The notes below the pieces were generated by a model. It made no database searches. It saw only the letters and a list, made by a program, of their open reading frames with translations, and had not been told where the DNA came from. Below are positions 52,090 through 62,804 of a stretch of DNA of 64,000 nt, piece by piece. The stretch lies in the NCBI GenBank assembly GCA_947646735.1, contig CANTFK010000001.1, positions 97,238 through 161,237 on the forward strand, written 5' to 3'. The DNA comes from Peronospora farinosa. Lineage: Eukaryota; Oomycota; Peronosporomycetes; Peronosporales; Peronosporaceae. The first letter of the stretch is position 1; each line of letters opens with the position of its first letter. The translations under genes were made by a program, and so were the position numbers.

Positions 52090-53148
52090 TTTTGGTAATA
52101 AAATGAAGGATTGTGATTGGCTTTTTATTTGCTTTATGGAGATGTAGCCATGTTTGTGATTATGGATTTCTATCAGCTTTTGAACGAAAAAAGCAGAAAT
52201 ATTTAGAAATAGAACAATGCGTTTTAACGATATTAGTTTTTTTTGCTGTCTTTGCTTTTATGATATTGTCACACAGACTAATAATTACAGTCTTTATTTA
52301 AGTCCAGGTTTTGCTTGCTATAATGAAGACATAGTGTTTTAAAAGAGAGAGAAGTAGTTGTCGTAGGATCGATAATTTACTGGCGAAGGCGAAGGTCGGT
52401 GATGCTGCGGTCTTTAAGCAAAAGGTTTATATAGTAGTTGGTTCCATTGAGTACCTGGCGTTTTCGTCTCACGACACGAAAGTCGTCGATATTGGTGTGT
52501 CAGAAGATTCATAGGAGTTTATTCTTACAGTTGTGGGTGCGATTGTCTTGTCCTATAGGACACGGTATTGCCGGATCTTTTTCTTTTAAACAGCGTCATG
52601 GCCATGGAATCGATCTCTCTTCCGTTGCAGCTGACGTCATCTTGCCCCCTTTTGGACACGACAGCATTAAGACCGGACATGGGGAGGTTGATACCCCATG
52701 ACGGTGCTGGGATGTAGCTGAAGCTGGCGTCAGATAGTCCTTATAAACACCCATTGTGGCAGGAAGCAGAGGTGGAACTACGTTTGCTAGAGCTGGTATT
52801 GTGTAGTCATCCATGCTGCGTATAGTGGTAATAAAGGTCACTTTATGAGCTAAACAGCACAGATGGAGATCGAAATTGTATTGTTTACTTACTTGGAATT
52901 AGAATGAATAGACAACCATGAAAAAGTGAGCTTAAAGTTGCAATTGGCTATGAAAAATATTAGTCGTTAAGGCAAGAAATGGATGCAATTATTGAATATT
53001 GTCACGGACATGTACAACATATGCTGCCACCGAAACTATGCCACTATATCGGGCACTCTAGACAATACTTGTAGCTGACAGCTTGGCTATTTTTGTAGTT
53101 TCATAACACTACGCTGCTATTATTGAAAATACAGTCTATCATCACAGG
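52090..53148. other. Divergent intergenic region upstream of the PX-GOLD and p115 genes
   Basis: About 1.06 kb without a convincing open frame; AT-rich near 52190-52310 and 52930-53000. Both promoters must be here. Confidence 0.45.
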
Positions 53149-56100
53149 ATGCAGGCGGTGCTGAGCCGCGTGCACCGCATCGTCGTCGCCTCCGATGAGC
53201 CCACGGTTGATTTAGAGCTCACGAATGATTCCATAGACGTTTCTAGCTCGGTAGCGATACCCCAATCACCTTTAACTCTGCCTCAAAAGCCTCACATGTC
53301 ATTAATTGTTGCCATTTCTGACAAAATCAAAGCGGAAATCGCACTGGCCGTTGACCGCTTGCAATTTGCAACACTTTTAGGCGAGCGAAAGAAAGCGGTA
53401 AATGCTCTTCAATTGTTGGTGCAGAAATTGGACACATTACAGGGCAAGAAGAGCAGTGATCAAGTTACAGTTGAAGAGCAAGAACTCAGTAACGCCGCTG
53501 TGCCTGCTGTTCTAGCGGCTTTAGTGTCTGATCCAAGAGATACGGAGTTGATGGAAGCAATGCTCGAGTTTCTTCATATAATTGTGACTCGGGTGCCCGT
53601 AGCGGCTCTTTTGCTGCTTGAGAAGCCCTCTGAGAACTCTGTTGCTACTTGGGGCATGCAGACGTGTCTTACATTGTTGCAGGACCCATCTTCATGGATC
53701 AGAGGCCCTGCTGTTGCTCTTGTAAGGGCGTTGCAAGATGCACAGCCGAGTGCATTCGACGAATCGGTGCTGGAATGCAAGGAAGGACTCAGGAGACTAT
53801 TGGAAGTTGTAGGGGACCGACGAGAACATATTCGAGATGCAGCATTGTCGGTTCTTGGACAGTTAACAGGCCGAGATAAAAATGCACAACAGTTTCTGGC
53901 CTTTGAAGAAGGTTTTGACAGACTGTTTCAGATTATGGAAGCGGAAGGATTGATGGAAACTGGAGCGAGTTCAGCAAGTGGCGTATTTGCAGACTGCTTG
54001 CAGATTATCAACAATATGGTGCGAGACAATCTCATGACGCAGACACTTTTCCTTGAGATGCCGTACCTGGAGTCACATGTGCCGAGGATATTAAGATTAG
54101 CGGAAGCTGATGGAGGGGACGAAGAGGAAGATACGGTGGCACTAGAGAGACGAAAGCGTGTGCTGAATCTTGGACTACAGCTTGTGCGTTTTCTTGTGAC
54201 GGGGCTTTATGATGGTGCAAAAGAATCGTCGTTAGATGAAATGGCCCAGCGGGATCGTACTCGAAAAAGTCAAGAGCTTGCGAGAATACAAAGTCTTGTA
54301 GCCCGACAAGAAGCGCTTATGGGCGCTGTGGGTGAGCTGGTTTGCTGTCGTAGTGATGCACTCGCAGATTTGCGACTCCAGGCACTTGATCTCCTACGAC
54401 TAGTGAGTGAGCACAATGGTGGTGTTCAGATGATCTTGGTAAACCTCTATGCGTCACCTTCGGGGCGTAACGTTCTCGCGGAGCTTGTGCATCTTGACGT
54501 AAGCATTGAGAATGCTGAGTCTCCTGTAGCTGCCGCGGCATCGGATTTTTTGGATGTGCTTTTCCACGAAAATGAGGGCGCATGTATGTCTGTGCTTCAG
54601 CATATCCAGACACCTCCACCACCACCGCCAACTTCCTTTGGAGGAGATAGGGGCAGTGGCTACAAATCTTCTTCAGCCTCTTCTTCAGCCGGCCGAGTTT
54701 TACTTGATGCGTTCATCGTCAACACTGACTTTATCATACAATACAGCGAGATTAACGACGCTGAGACGCTGAACTCGAAGCTAATAATGGCTTGGAAAGC
54801 CAGTCACCGCTTGAAAAAGTTGCTGGTGGATAGCTCGTATTGCAAAGAACTTGCTCTCCGCGTGCCGGCAGAGTATGACGAATCACAGGCTCGTCCAGTT
54901 GCTGGCGGGCTTTTTCTTTCGCGGTGTATTCGGATGTTGCGAACTACAGTGGGTAAAGAATTGAGTACCGCTGTTCAGTCTATTGTTTTCCAGGCCAAAT
55001 TGTCGGTATTATTGCTCCTAATCAGCTGGTGTCACGACTGTCCTAAGGCTGTTCGTGAAATTACGGGTTCCGTGGCAAACCTGTCAGTGCTCGTGGACAT
55101 TCTTTCAGCCAAGCAAACTTCGACAGTGTCCCGAAGGGTAATTGAGACGACGCAGTTGCGAGGCCTTATTGCACTGCTGCTGGGGTGTTGCTTAGAATTT
55201 TTATGTGAAGATGAGGAAGAGCAAGCCCTGAAAATTGCAACATCCGCAGTGTCAGCTGCCGCGCCTAAAGTAAAACCTGGATTGGAAATGACTCGGGACC
55301 AACTTCTTCAGATGATCAGCACACGCGTGGGCCTTGAGCGGTTTACGGATGCCTTGGTTCAGTTTCAGCAAACTCCTGCAATGTTAGCATGTGCACGAGC
55401 TAGTATGACACAAAGTTCGCGAGTCTTACTGGCCTATCGTGCTGCATACGATATTACCGACACTGACACTGCAAATGATGACGACGAGGCTCATTACTTG
55501 TTTATGCTTTACGAGCGAGCCTTCACGATATTTTACCGCCAAATGGCTGAGCAGATCCAGAAGCGTGTCATCGCAATTTATAGTGGAGTTGATGACGTAT
55601 CTACTGGGGTGGACTCTGACGCGCCGAACGGTATGGGTCCCTATCAGGACCTCATCCGTATGCAGGACAAACAGATTTGCGATCTGCAACGTCAAGTAGA
55701 AGTATTGAAGCAGTGCACAATGGATCAAGAAAGTCATGACAAAGAAACTCCTGCCACAAGCCCGCACGCAGACAAAGCATTGGCAGAGCAGCTGATTGCT
55801 CAACGCGAGCTATTTGAGCGTGAAAAAGCAGATATGGAGAGCAAAATCAAATGTATGACGAAGTCGGCACTCGAGACGGAGACTCGTCTGAATGGACTCA
55901 CAATGGATTATGAGCAGCTTGAAGCAGAACACAAACAAAGGGAAGAGGAACTCGCAGTCTTTCGTTTAAGACCGGAGGTGCAATCTTCTTCAGTGCAATT
56001 GAATAGTTTAAAAGCACAGCTTGCCACATCACAGGCTGATCTGGACGCGCAACGGGAGGTCAGCCGACGATTGCATAGTGAGATTGCTGGCTTTAAAGAT

Positions 56101-57147
56101 GCAGCAGCTACTCATGTTCTTCGTGAGAGAAGCGAAGGTGAGCTCGCATGTGCACGACTTACAAAACAGCTTGAAGAGTATCGTGTGGAAAGCGAACGTA
56201 AGGACGAAGAGCTAGCTGAATGTAAGCAGATGCTTGAGATGCTTACTGAAGGTCTGGCACTAACCAAGAATGACAATGAACGGTTGAAGGCACAGCTAGC
56301 AGAGGCACTATCCGAATCTGGCCAAATTGATGAAGCCGAATATCAAGGTGTCGTGGATGCGAAGGCACGTTTGGAGGACCGCGTTGAGGAGCTGGAAGCT
56401 GCGGCACGCGCCGCCTACGAGAAAGATCAAGAGTTGCTGCGGCAACGAATTCAAGAAGTGGAGCAAGCACGACGTGCAAGTCCTCTTGCTTTACTAAAGG
56501 ATGCGCCACTAACCAACGAGGTGCTTAGCACTGAGGCACCTAGCGACAAAAAACCCTGGGGGGTAAATACTGTGGATCGTCGTCTAAATGAGCACGGATC
56601 TACCGAACATGGTGAACTAAAGGAATTGCGTGCCTTTGTCGTTGAAATGGAGGTAGTAGCGAAAGAGCACGAAGCACAAGCGAAGCAAGCTTCGTTCCTA
56701 CAGGATCTGGTGGCAGGGTACGAAATTCAGTCACGGCGTGACAAGGAAAAGTACGATGCAACTTTTCGTGAAGTGAAGGACGAGCTAGCGAGTGTTTTCC
56801 TCGAGAAGAAGGATGCAAAGGCTGCAGTGAAGGAGCTTGAGAACGTGGTGGCGAGCTTATCCCTTGCCAAGGTAGAGCTCGAGAAGAAGCTGGAATCTTG
56901 TCATACGAAGGAGGGCGCCAATAAAGGGGAGAACGGCAAGCTCTTTGGTGCGAATGGATCATCACGGAGACCCACCGAGTTTGAGAACAGTAATGACTCG
57001 ACCGTTGACGACCTCCTGGTGTTGGTTGCAAGTTTAGAGATTCAGTGTTCTGTACTTCGAGATAGTTTGAAGGAAGCTCAAGGAGAGGATGCTGTTGCGG
57101 TGGCAATAGAATTGTCTAGACAGCGCGGAGCTATCGTTTCGGTTTAA
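53149..57147 (+). CDS. USO1: General vesicular transport factor p115 / USO1 homologue
   Basis: An intronless gene of 1332 codons. p115/Uso1 tethers ER-derived vesicles to Golgi membranes before fusion. The N-terminal two-thirds (about 50-790) is an armadillo-type helical head: ERKKAVNALQLLVQKLDTL, DPRDTELMEAMLEFLHIIV, SPSGRNVLAELVHLDVSIEN. A Pro-rich loop (PPPPPPTSFGG, about residue 490) interrupts it. From about 855 to 1290 the protein is a long coiled coil (QMLEMLTEGLALTKNDNERL and similar). Near the end DDLLVLVASLEIQCSVLRDS resembles the p115 C-terminal segment, but the strongly acidic tail of animal p115 is missing. It is longer than animal p115 (about 960) and shorter than yeast Uso1 (about 1790). 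It is convergent with the NPC1-domain gene, 105 bp between stops. Confidence 0.85.
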   Translation: MQAVLSRVHRIVVASDEPTVDLELTNDSIDVSSSVAIPQSPLTLPQKPHMSLIVAISDKIKAEIALAVDRLQFATLLGERKKAVNALQLLVQKLDTLQGKKSSDQVTVEEQELSNAAVPAVLAALVSDPRDTELMEAMLEFLHIIVTRVPVAALLLLEKPSENSVATWGMQTCLTLLQDPSSWIRGPAVALVRALQDAQPSAFDESVLECKEGLRRLLEVVGDRREHIRDAALSVLGQLTGRDKNAQQFLAFEEGFDRLFQIMEAEGLMETGASSASGVFADCLQIINNMVRDNLMTQTLFLEMPYLESHVPRILRLAEADGGDEEEDTVALERRKRVLNLGLQLVRFLVTGLYDGAKESSLDEMAQRDRTRKSQELARIQSLVARQEALMGAVGELVCCRSDALADLRLQALDLLRLVSEHNGGVQMILVNLYASPSGRNVLAELVHLDVSIENAESPVAAAASDFLDVLFHENEGACMSVLQHIQTPPPPPPTSFGGDRGSGYKSSSASSSAGRVLLDAFIVNTDFIIQYSEINDAETLNSKLIMAWKASHRLKKLLVDSSYCKELALRVPAEYDESQARPVAGGLFLSRCIRMLRTTVGKELSTAVQSIVFQAKLSVLLLLISWCHDCPKAVREITGSVANLSVLVDILSAKQTSTVSRRVIETTQLRGLIALLLGCCLEFLCEDEEEQALKIATSAVSAAAPKVKPGLEMTRDQLLQMISTRVGLERFTDALVQFQQTPAMLACARASMTQSSRVLLAYRAAYDITDTDTANDDDEAHYLFMLYERAFTIFYRQMAEQIQKRVIAIYSGVDDVSTGVDSDAPNGMGPYQDLIRMQDKQICDLQRQVEVLKQCTMDQESHDKETPATSPHADKALAEQLIAQRELFEREKADMESKIKCMTKSALETETRLNGLTMDYEQLEAEHKQREEELAVFRLRPEVQSSSVQLNSLKAQLATSQADLDAQREVSRRLHSEIAGFKDAAATHVLRERSEGELACARLTKQLEEYRVESERKDEELAECKQMLEMLTEGLALTKNDNERLKAQLAEALSESGQIDEAEYQGVVDAKARLEDRVEELEAAARAAYEKDQELLRQRIQEVEQARRASPLALLKDAPLTNEVLSTEAPSDKKPWGVNTVDRRLNEHGSTEHGELKELRAFVVEMEVVAKEHEAQAKQASFLQDLVAGYEIQSRRDKEKYDATFREVKDELASVFLEKKDAKAAVKELENVVASLSLAKVELEKKLESCHTKEGANKGENGKLFGANGSSRRPTEFENSNDSTVDDLLVLVASLEIQCSVLRDSLKEAQGEDAVAVAIELSRQRGAIVSV

Positions 57148-57252
57148 AGAGCACATCACTACAATGCGATTGAAGAAGGTTGTCATTTGAAGTGTCCTTA
57201 CTCGCACCAACTTGTTATGGACACGAACAATGGACCAGAAACTGCTTGAAAC

Positions 57253-58385
57253 TCATTGATCCTTCCATCTTTTCCAGACAAATATGAAAATCACGAGCAG
57301 TCCGTAGACAGTCGCGACAAGCTTGGTACTAAAGCCAGATAGCATCGAAATTGGGTCATCGACAACATGAATGTGGCTACCACCGCTAGTGTGCGTGTCA
57401 CACGTTGCACGACATGCTCCACACGGACATTGCTTGTCGTCCCTAGACTTGGAAGTGATTGACTCTAGCAGTTGTGCCTGCGTCGGTAATGTCTTCCGTA
57501 TCGCTTCAACTTCTGAATAATTCGAGCATTTGAGCACATTGTGGTCAAACGACCTGTCTTTGCTGGCGTTGAAATGCATGGCAATGTATTCTCCATGACC
57601 CACAGCTCCAACTTGCATCTGATAATTCAGAAATCCAAGTGAAGATTTCATTGCCGCAGCCATGGACACAATTGCCGTGTTCTTGCACGAGTCGAAAATG
57701 GCACACGTAAAGTCTTTGTCTAGTGCCACATTCAGCTCCAACACTTTCACTTTTTCCTTTCCCGTCATTGGATCCGGTCGGTAATTAATACTTGGCCAGG
57801 CATGAGTCATCTCCATAAACTGGTCTTGCTCTGGTGAACACACGAGACCACACCATAAACTCATGAGATTCACAGCACAAGCGTCACAGCCTCCTGCACT
57901 GTTCTTGGCAAAGACACTGGCCATTAATCTAAAGTTCTCGGCCATGGCTTGATTTTGCTGCCATGAACAGCAGGCTTTGGCTCTATAGGCGGGACACTGG
58001 ATAGTAAATTGATTGCAATAAGGACCAGCGGCCATACCATCTCGACGACAGACACAGACATTATTGACACATTGGCCCTTACCATTGCAGTCGGTGGCAT
58101 TAGTACAGCTACCGCCACCGATAACGCTTGGCCAGCCGTCTCCTGTCATCTATTTTGTAAGTTAGAAAAACTGTCAAAATTAATTTATTTTAAGGTACTC
58201 TATTTTAAAGATCGTACAGGAAGCGGATCTTTAGGCTTCTTGTATGCTTCGGGGATGCATTGGTCGTAGTCTGGGATATTATCTGGATTCACACACGTCT
58301 GTGTCATCACGCACTTGGCCTCAATAGATGCTGGAAATCGTGCAGCCGTCGCTAACAGCAAAGAAAGCAATGAAAGTACCGCCAT
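57253..58385 (-). CDS. Stand-alone NPC1 N-terminal domain protein, single-pass (2 exons)
   Basis: Exon 1 is 58218-58385 and exon 2 is 57253-58149; the 68-bp intron has GTACGA and ATAG ends and joins ...KDPLP to MTGDGWPSV in frame, giving 354 residues. MAVLSLLSLLLATAARFPAS is a signal peptide. The body matches the sterol-binding NPC1 N-terminal domain, with its many paired Cys (KACCSWQQNQAMAENF, GGCDACAVNLMSLWCGLVCS, CPCGACRATC). A single membrane helix (STKLVATVYGLLVIFIFVW) and KRWKDQ end it. Full NPC1 has about 1280 residues and 13 membrane helices with a sterol-sensing domain; none of that follows here, since the p115 stop is 105 bp away. It may pass sterols at endosomal membranes; oomycetes such as Phytophthora depend on host sterols. 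The role is inferred. Confidence 0.85.
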
Positions 58386-58552
58386 TTCTATTGTTTTTTT
58401 GACACACTTCAAGGTACATTCCAAGTTTTGTCAAAATGACAGTAGTAATAATACAAATTTTACTTTTTGTCAAGCCCACATTGTCAATTATCGTTCCAAA
58501 ATGAGTGGTTCTTGACAACCTCTTTTTGACAATCCATTTATGACACTATACT

Positions 58553-58880
58553 ATGCGATGGACGACTCAGCGTCTTGTACGTCGATGCATTGGCCCCTTC
58601 CAGCGGTCGCAATTTCTCCAGCAACTCGCGTAAGTGGCTTGACATCGACTCTGAGTACGTGTCACTACGTAATTTGGGCATCGCTAGACGCGTGTTCGGC
58701 GGAATGCCCGAGTTAGCGCGCTACATCCGCAACAAGCCGCGTATGTTCGTACCGGAGGCTTCTGACAAAGCGCCAGACAGCTTCATGTACGTGTTATCTT
58801 CTTTCTCGCTTTGTCCACTTTTCTTGACCCTGCATATTCTCCTTGTAGATACCCTCCATGTGAAAATCCCTTAGTTGACT
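58553..58880 (+). pseudogene. 5' part of a small spliced gene, apparently cut by a Copia fragment
   Basis: ATG 58553 starts MRWTTQRLVRRCIGPFQRSQ, an Arg-rich presequence as in mitochondrial proteins. Exon 1 ends at 58629 before GTAAGT; a 58-bp intron ends at 58687; exon 2 (58688-58786) reads RVFGGMPELARYIRNKPRMF; a 62-bp, pyrimidine-rich intron (GTACGT to TTGTAG, 58787-58848) leads to exon 3 (IYPPCENPLVDF), which meets minus-strand Copia gag at about 58880. The remainder is missing or lies beyond 60020, where KLYGHEEKATKEFLAQLM is open on the plus strand. I do not recognise the protein. It is divergent from the NPC1-domain gene (167 bp between starts). Confidence 0.45.
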
Positions 58881-59424
58881 TTCGAATTTGATACCTTGAG
58901 CTTGCTGCACGAATCTGCTCCTCCAACTCGTCCATATCTTTAGCTGGTGAATTTCCACACCAATTCTGCGTTTGGATCAGTCCAAATTCTGGTATCGTGC
59001 TGGGTAGACTCTGTAGCGTATACATCATCATTGTCGTAAACGAGAGCTTTCTTCCATAATCCGCCAGTTCAAGCTCCTTGTTTTTCATCTGACGCAAATG
59101 ATCCTCGATATCAATGTCAGTATTATATCGCATTCGGCGAAGCTCTTCTTCAAGACGTTGCACAGCGTGAAAAGTCGCAACTGTATTTGCTCGATTTTCA
59201 AACCGCTTGCAAAGTGTTGCAAACAGTGCACTTCCTGTCTTCTCCGTCTTATAGAGTTCCGCCAGCTCTGGCGAAAGTGACATCATAATCTCTCGTCGAA
59301 GTCTTCTTTCAAGCTTTTGTAGCTTGGCCTTGCCTTCATCAGTTGAGAGATACTTCCGGCCGATATGACCGCATGCAACATCCCAAAGTTCTTGGTCGAT
59401 GTCTTGTAGCGCCATCATCGCCAT
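58877..59424 (-). pseudogene. Copia gag (UBN2-type), 3' truncated
   Basis: Starts MAMMALQDIDQELWDVACGH, then AKLQKLERRLRREIMMSLSP, VQRLEEELRRMRYNTDIDIE and SLPSTIPEFGLIQTQNW, the typical helical gag of Copia elements. The frame is open for 213 codons to 58783, but the last 30 codons overlap the plus-strand splice sites described above; the CCHC zinc knuckle is not reached. Confidence 0.75.
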
Positions 59425-59541
59425 TTCCTTGTAGGTATGCCAGTACTGACCTTAAAAGTTACGTGGCATGCCATCCTTTGAATACATCTTCACACCTTGT
59501 CCGCTATCCTGAGGAACCATAGTTGGGCTCATAACCCTTTG

Positions 59542-59792
59542 TAATATGCACTTGAGTCACACGATGCAATTTCGGAACTGTCGTTCATTTTTACCATACA
59601 ACACAAGCCCTACTGTCCTAACATACATCTCTTCGTGGCCTATGCCAGTTGGCAAGTACAACCTGGGACTCTGCGTCAGCACGACTCCCCTCTCATACCT
59701 TCAACCATGAAGCACACCAACTGCCATTCACATGCCTTGCCATCCACTGCCAACTGCCAGCAACTTCCACTGTTCTTCAACTTATTCCAACA
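59542..59792 (-). repeat. Single LTR shared in the Copia fragment
   Basis: Minus strand TGTTGGAATAAGTTG ... GCATATTACA, 251 bp, followed by a tRNA-Met-like primer site. TGTTGGAAT is a usual start of Copia LTRs. Confidence 0.7.
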
Positions 59793-60021
59793 CGCCTCTC
59801 TCGAGATATCCATCTCGCACATCTTCCTTCTGAACGCCCATTAACTTGGACAACCGTGCAAGACGCTTCTTATCGAGTGCTTTCGTAAATAAATCGGCAG
59901 GATTGTCGACTCCAGCAACTTTTTCCAGAATCACCTTCTTTAATTTGACCTGCTCACGAACAAAGTGCCAGCGTAACTCGATATGTCTCGTACGACGGGA
60001 ATAAGTTGGATTTCTGTGCAA
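59793..60021 (-). pseudogene. End of Copia RNase H
   Basis: YSRRTRHIELRWHFVREQVK and VDNPADLFTKALDKKRLARL are the last conserved blocks of Copia pol. The frame ends in the LTR at 59782. The 5' part is missing. Confidence 0.8.
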
Positions 60022-60578
60022 GTGGATATACTAGAGTTTGTGCAAAGCGCGGAGTAAGTTGTTCATACAGTACTGCCGAAACTCTATGGACACGAAGAAA
60101 AAGCGACGAAGGAATTCCTGGCACAATTGATGACACCCGAGAGGCTCTAGTCGCTGCTTTGTAAGCGTTTAGCAATTATTAATAGGGAGAGGAAAGAAAG
60201 ATGTGTTACTTGCGAGCAACTTGACGTCAACAGTGCAGCATTGGAAGCGGTCGAGTACACGTAGAGGAGAAGGCCACGAGTGAATGACTTACGCTTTGCG
60301 TGCAGTACAATGTCACAGAATATTTATTGAATAGAATCGAGAAATGAACGAGTTATGAGGATCGACATGTAATTAATACGTAATTTGTATGGACATTTAT
60401 AGCAGACGTGACAAACGTGGACGAATTGGAGTGAGACATTGTAGCTGCCACTTTATTTCAGGAGAAGCCAGCCGCTAGAGTACTGAATTAAGACACGAAA
60501 AAAATTAATTTGTAGCGGATACTGTACATACCGGTATTTGCCTGTTCTTACATTAAACATTACTCTATATAAAGTCAA
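60022..60578. other. Upstream region of the Arg/Ser-rich gene
   Basis: It may hold a 3' remnant of the gene interrupted at 58880 (open to about 60150). A TATA-like CTATATAAAG (60564-60573) lies 6 bp before the ATG at 60579, which is too close to act as a TATA box for it. Confidence 0.35.
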
Positions 60579-62804
60579 ATGATGGAGCTTAGTGGAGTTT
60601 CTTATGACGATGGCAGCTCGACTGAGAGCGAGTATTACTTTGAGTTAACCGACGAACTAGAGGGGGAAGAAGCTGCTCATACGCTGGTACATCAATACGA
60701 CGCCTCTGTCACACAGGAGCCTTTTAACGAGTCAAAACCGCGACGAAAAGAGGACAATTTAGAATGCAAGAGCTATCGATTTGAAATAAAAGAATGCGGG
60801 GAGGTATCACTACCACAGGGCAGTGAATGGAGCCATGGAGTAGCATCGATAGTATCTAATAATACTGCAGTGGAGCGAGCGCTTACAATAGCACGAGGAT
60901 TGACGAGAACAAGACAAAGAGACGACGCATTGATGACTGATACAACAATTAGCAATGCGTCACCTGTTGAAACGAAGACAAGAACTGAAACGAAAATGAA
61001 GACGGTAATTGTAAAAAAGAGGAAAAAAGTAGACGTCAAGTTGGAAGTTGGGTCGCCAAAGCGAGTAAAAGCGACATTGTCACCTGCTTTAGTTACAAAG
61101 CCAATGGATGGGGAAATGAAGCATTCATTAGAAAACGAAGTAAAAGAGCCTAGTGAGATGGAAATGGAACTTGCTTGCACTCATTCTCAATGGGAATTGA
61201 CAGGAAGTCAAGCGAGATTAAAGGCTACAGAAATCGAAAACGATACGTTGCTACTAGAAATGCAGTCAGAACGTCATCGAGAAACAAAATCTGAAATGAT
61301 AGCGTCTAGTCGGAGAACAGAGCGCACGTATCCAGTGGCTAATCGAAGAAAAACTTATAGCAGGTCGCCATCAAGTTATTGGAAGAATTGTAGCAACTTG
61401 CCAACAAGTTGTCCTGTAGAGCAAGAAGGTCGCACAAAAAGAGACTCGTCGCCAGTGATCCATTTCTCAAGAAAAAGTCGAAGCAGATCTCCTCCACCAA
61501 GTCGACGAAGCGAGGAGAGACGGACAAAATCAAGATCCACGTGTAGGGCTTCAACTGCTTCTCGTTCGCACCGATTTGGTGAAAAAGTACCAAGCCGGCA
61601 ACACCATGATTTAGAAAAGCGATCCAGTCATACTTACAAAAGGCCTCAGAGCTTTTCTCGATCTCCCCGGTCTGTGCAAGCTACGCGAGGGGACCGCGAT
61701 AGACATGACCGTCACAAATCCAGATACAGTCAATATGACAGCCACGAGCTGAAGTCAGTTTCGCAGCCCTGTGGTGAAACTTTGTATAGACAATTTCCGA
61801 GCTGCCGCGAATTTGCGAGAATAAGCCGCGGGTCCCAGGAAACCAACCGAGAAACATTCCAGCTTCAAAACAGAGATTATCACCGCTCAAGAAGCGTACA
61901 CAACAAGGAGAAGCTGATCGCGCCACAGCGAGATGGTCACAAATTTGGAAACTTTATGATGGAAGCAGAAATACCGAACGCAGAGCTAGCAACCCGCGAC
62001 TTTCGAAAACATAAGAGCATCGGCCAAAGGCGTGTACCGCCAGCGCCATCAGCTTCAGAACGTACAAGGAGGAGCCCAACAAAGTCGTATACCAGATCTC
62101 GAGTGATAGCAAGTGATGCGTTTTCCGGTGATGGCAATAAGTTGAAACATGTCGCACGCCACGATGCATTTGAGCGACAGGTGTTCAAGTTGAAGCTTCG
62201 AGAAGCTGATATTGACGAGAAGATGATTGCTGGTCCGCGTGATGAGTTTAATAATTGGCTTTGCAATAATCGCAAAAGAGCTGCTGCCGAGGAGCGAGCA
62301 CGGCTAATGGCACAAGATTTGAAACGTTTTGAAAAAGTCTATGCGTCATCGAATGTGATGCCGTGCCAGCTAAAGAGATATCAAAATGATCGTGACTTTG
62401 GATGGCGCGTGGTTCAATTTAAACGAAAACAGGCATCACTGGAGGATCAAAACGACCAGTTGATGTCGCTGGAAAGAAAAGCTGATTTGCGGTGTAGACT
62501 GGACAGCGAACGAGAGAAGTTGATTGCAGAAAATGCTACTTTGTTCCACGCAGTGATGTTGAGCGAGGACCAAACGTACAAACAGAGGGAAAGAAGAGCA
62601 TTTGGTGCGAGTGCCAATATCCTCCAAGGTTCAGGACAACGTGCTTTTGGTATTAATGTTCATCAAGGGCAGCCTAGGCTAAAGTATCGGACATCGGATG
62701 CGTCGGATTCAAGTCTTTTCATGTCTTCAGCCAATAGTTCGCGTGTTGTTGTGGGCGCCGCTTTGCAGCTGAAGGGGGACAATGTTCGCAGGACCTATCC
62801 TTGA
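60579..62804 (+). CDS. Arg/Ser-rich nuclear-type protein, unrecognised
   Basis: An intronless gene of 741 codons starting with a double Met (ATG 60579). The N-terminus is acidic (STESEYYFELTDELEGEEAA); residues 140-165 hold a basic cluster (VIVKKRKKVDVK) that could be a nuclear localisation signal. Residues 255-520 are rich in RS/SR dipeptides (SRKSRSRSPPPSRRSEERR) as in splicing-associated proteins, but no RNA-recognition motif is visible. From about 525 the protein changes to charged helices (KLKLREADIDEKMIAGPRDE; RAAAEERARLMAQDLKRFEK) that look like a defined, perhaps coiled-coil, domain. A role in RNA processing is a guess from composition only. Confidence 0.7.
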   Translation: MMELSGVSYDDGSSTESEYYFELTDELEGEEAAHTLVHQYDASVTQEPFNESKPRRKEDNLECKSYRFEIKECGEVSLPQGSEWSHGVASIVSNNTAVERALTIARGLTRTRQRDDALMTDTTISNASPVETKTRTETKMKTVIVKKRKKVDVKLEVGSPKRVKATLSPALVTKPMDGEMKHSLENEVKEPSEMEMELACTHSQWELTGSQARLKATEIENDTLLLEMQSERHRETKSEMIASSRRTERTYPVANRRKTYSRSPSSYWKNCSNLPTSCPVEQEGRTKRDSSPVIHFSRKSRSRSPPPSRRSEERRTKSRSTCRASTASRSHRFGEKVPSRQHHDLEKRSSHTYKRPQSFSRSPRSVQATRGDRDRHDRHKSRYSQYDSHELKSVSQPCGETLYRQFPSCREFARISRGSQETNRETFQLQNRDYHRSRSVHNKEKLIAPQRDGHKFGNFMMEAEIPNAELATRDFRKHKSIGQRRVPPAPSASERTRRSPTKSYTRSRVIASDAFSGDGNKLKHVARHDAFERQVFKLKLREADIDEKMIAGPRDEFNNWLCNNRKRAAAEERARLMAQDLKRFEKVYASSNVMPCQLKRYQNDRDFGWRVVQFKRKQASLEDQNDQLMSLERKADLRCRLDSEREKLIAENATLFHAVMLSEDQTYKQRERRAFGASANILQGSGQRAFGINVHQGQPRLKYRTSDASDSSLFMSSANSSRVVVGAALQLKGDNVRRTYP

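Larger units (their letters stand above)
58877..60021 (-). mobile_element. Copia fragment with the order RNase H - LTR - gag
   Basis: Minus strand: end of RNase H (60021-59793), one LTR (59792-59542), a primer-binding-like site GGGTTATGAGCCCAAC (about 59539-59524) and gag (59424-58877). In a normal element gag comes first and RNase H last, so a single LTR is shared by the end of one copy and the start of the next. Pol between them is absent. Confidence 0.75.

Noticed and set aside
58549..58790. Alternative reading of the region as one unspliced plus-strand frame (GRNFSSNSRKWLDIDSEYVS)
   Set aside because: It lacks an ATG near its start, and the spliced frame with two GT-AG introns of typical size is more convincing, although not proven.
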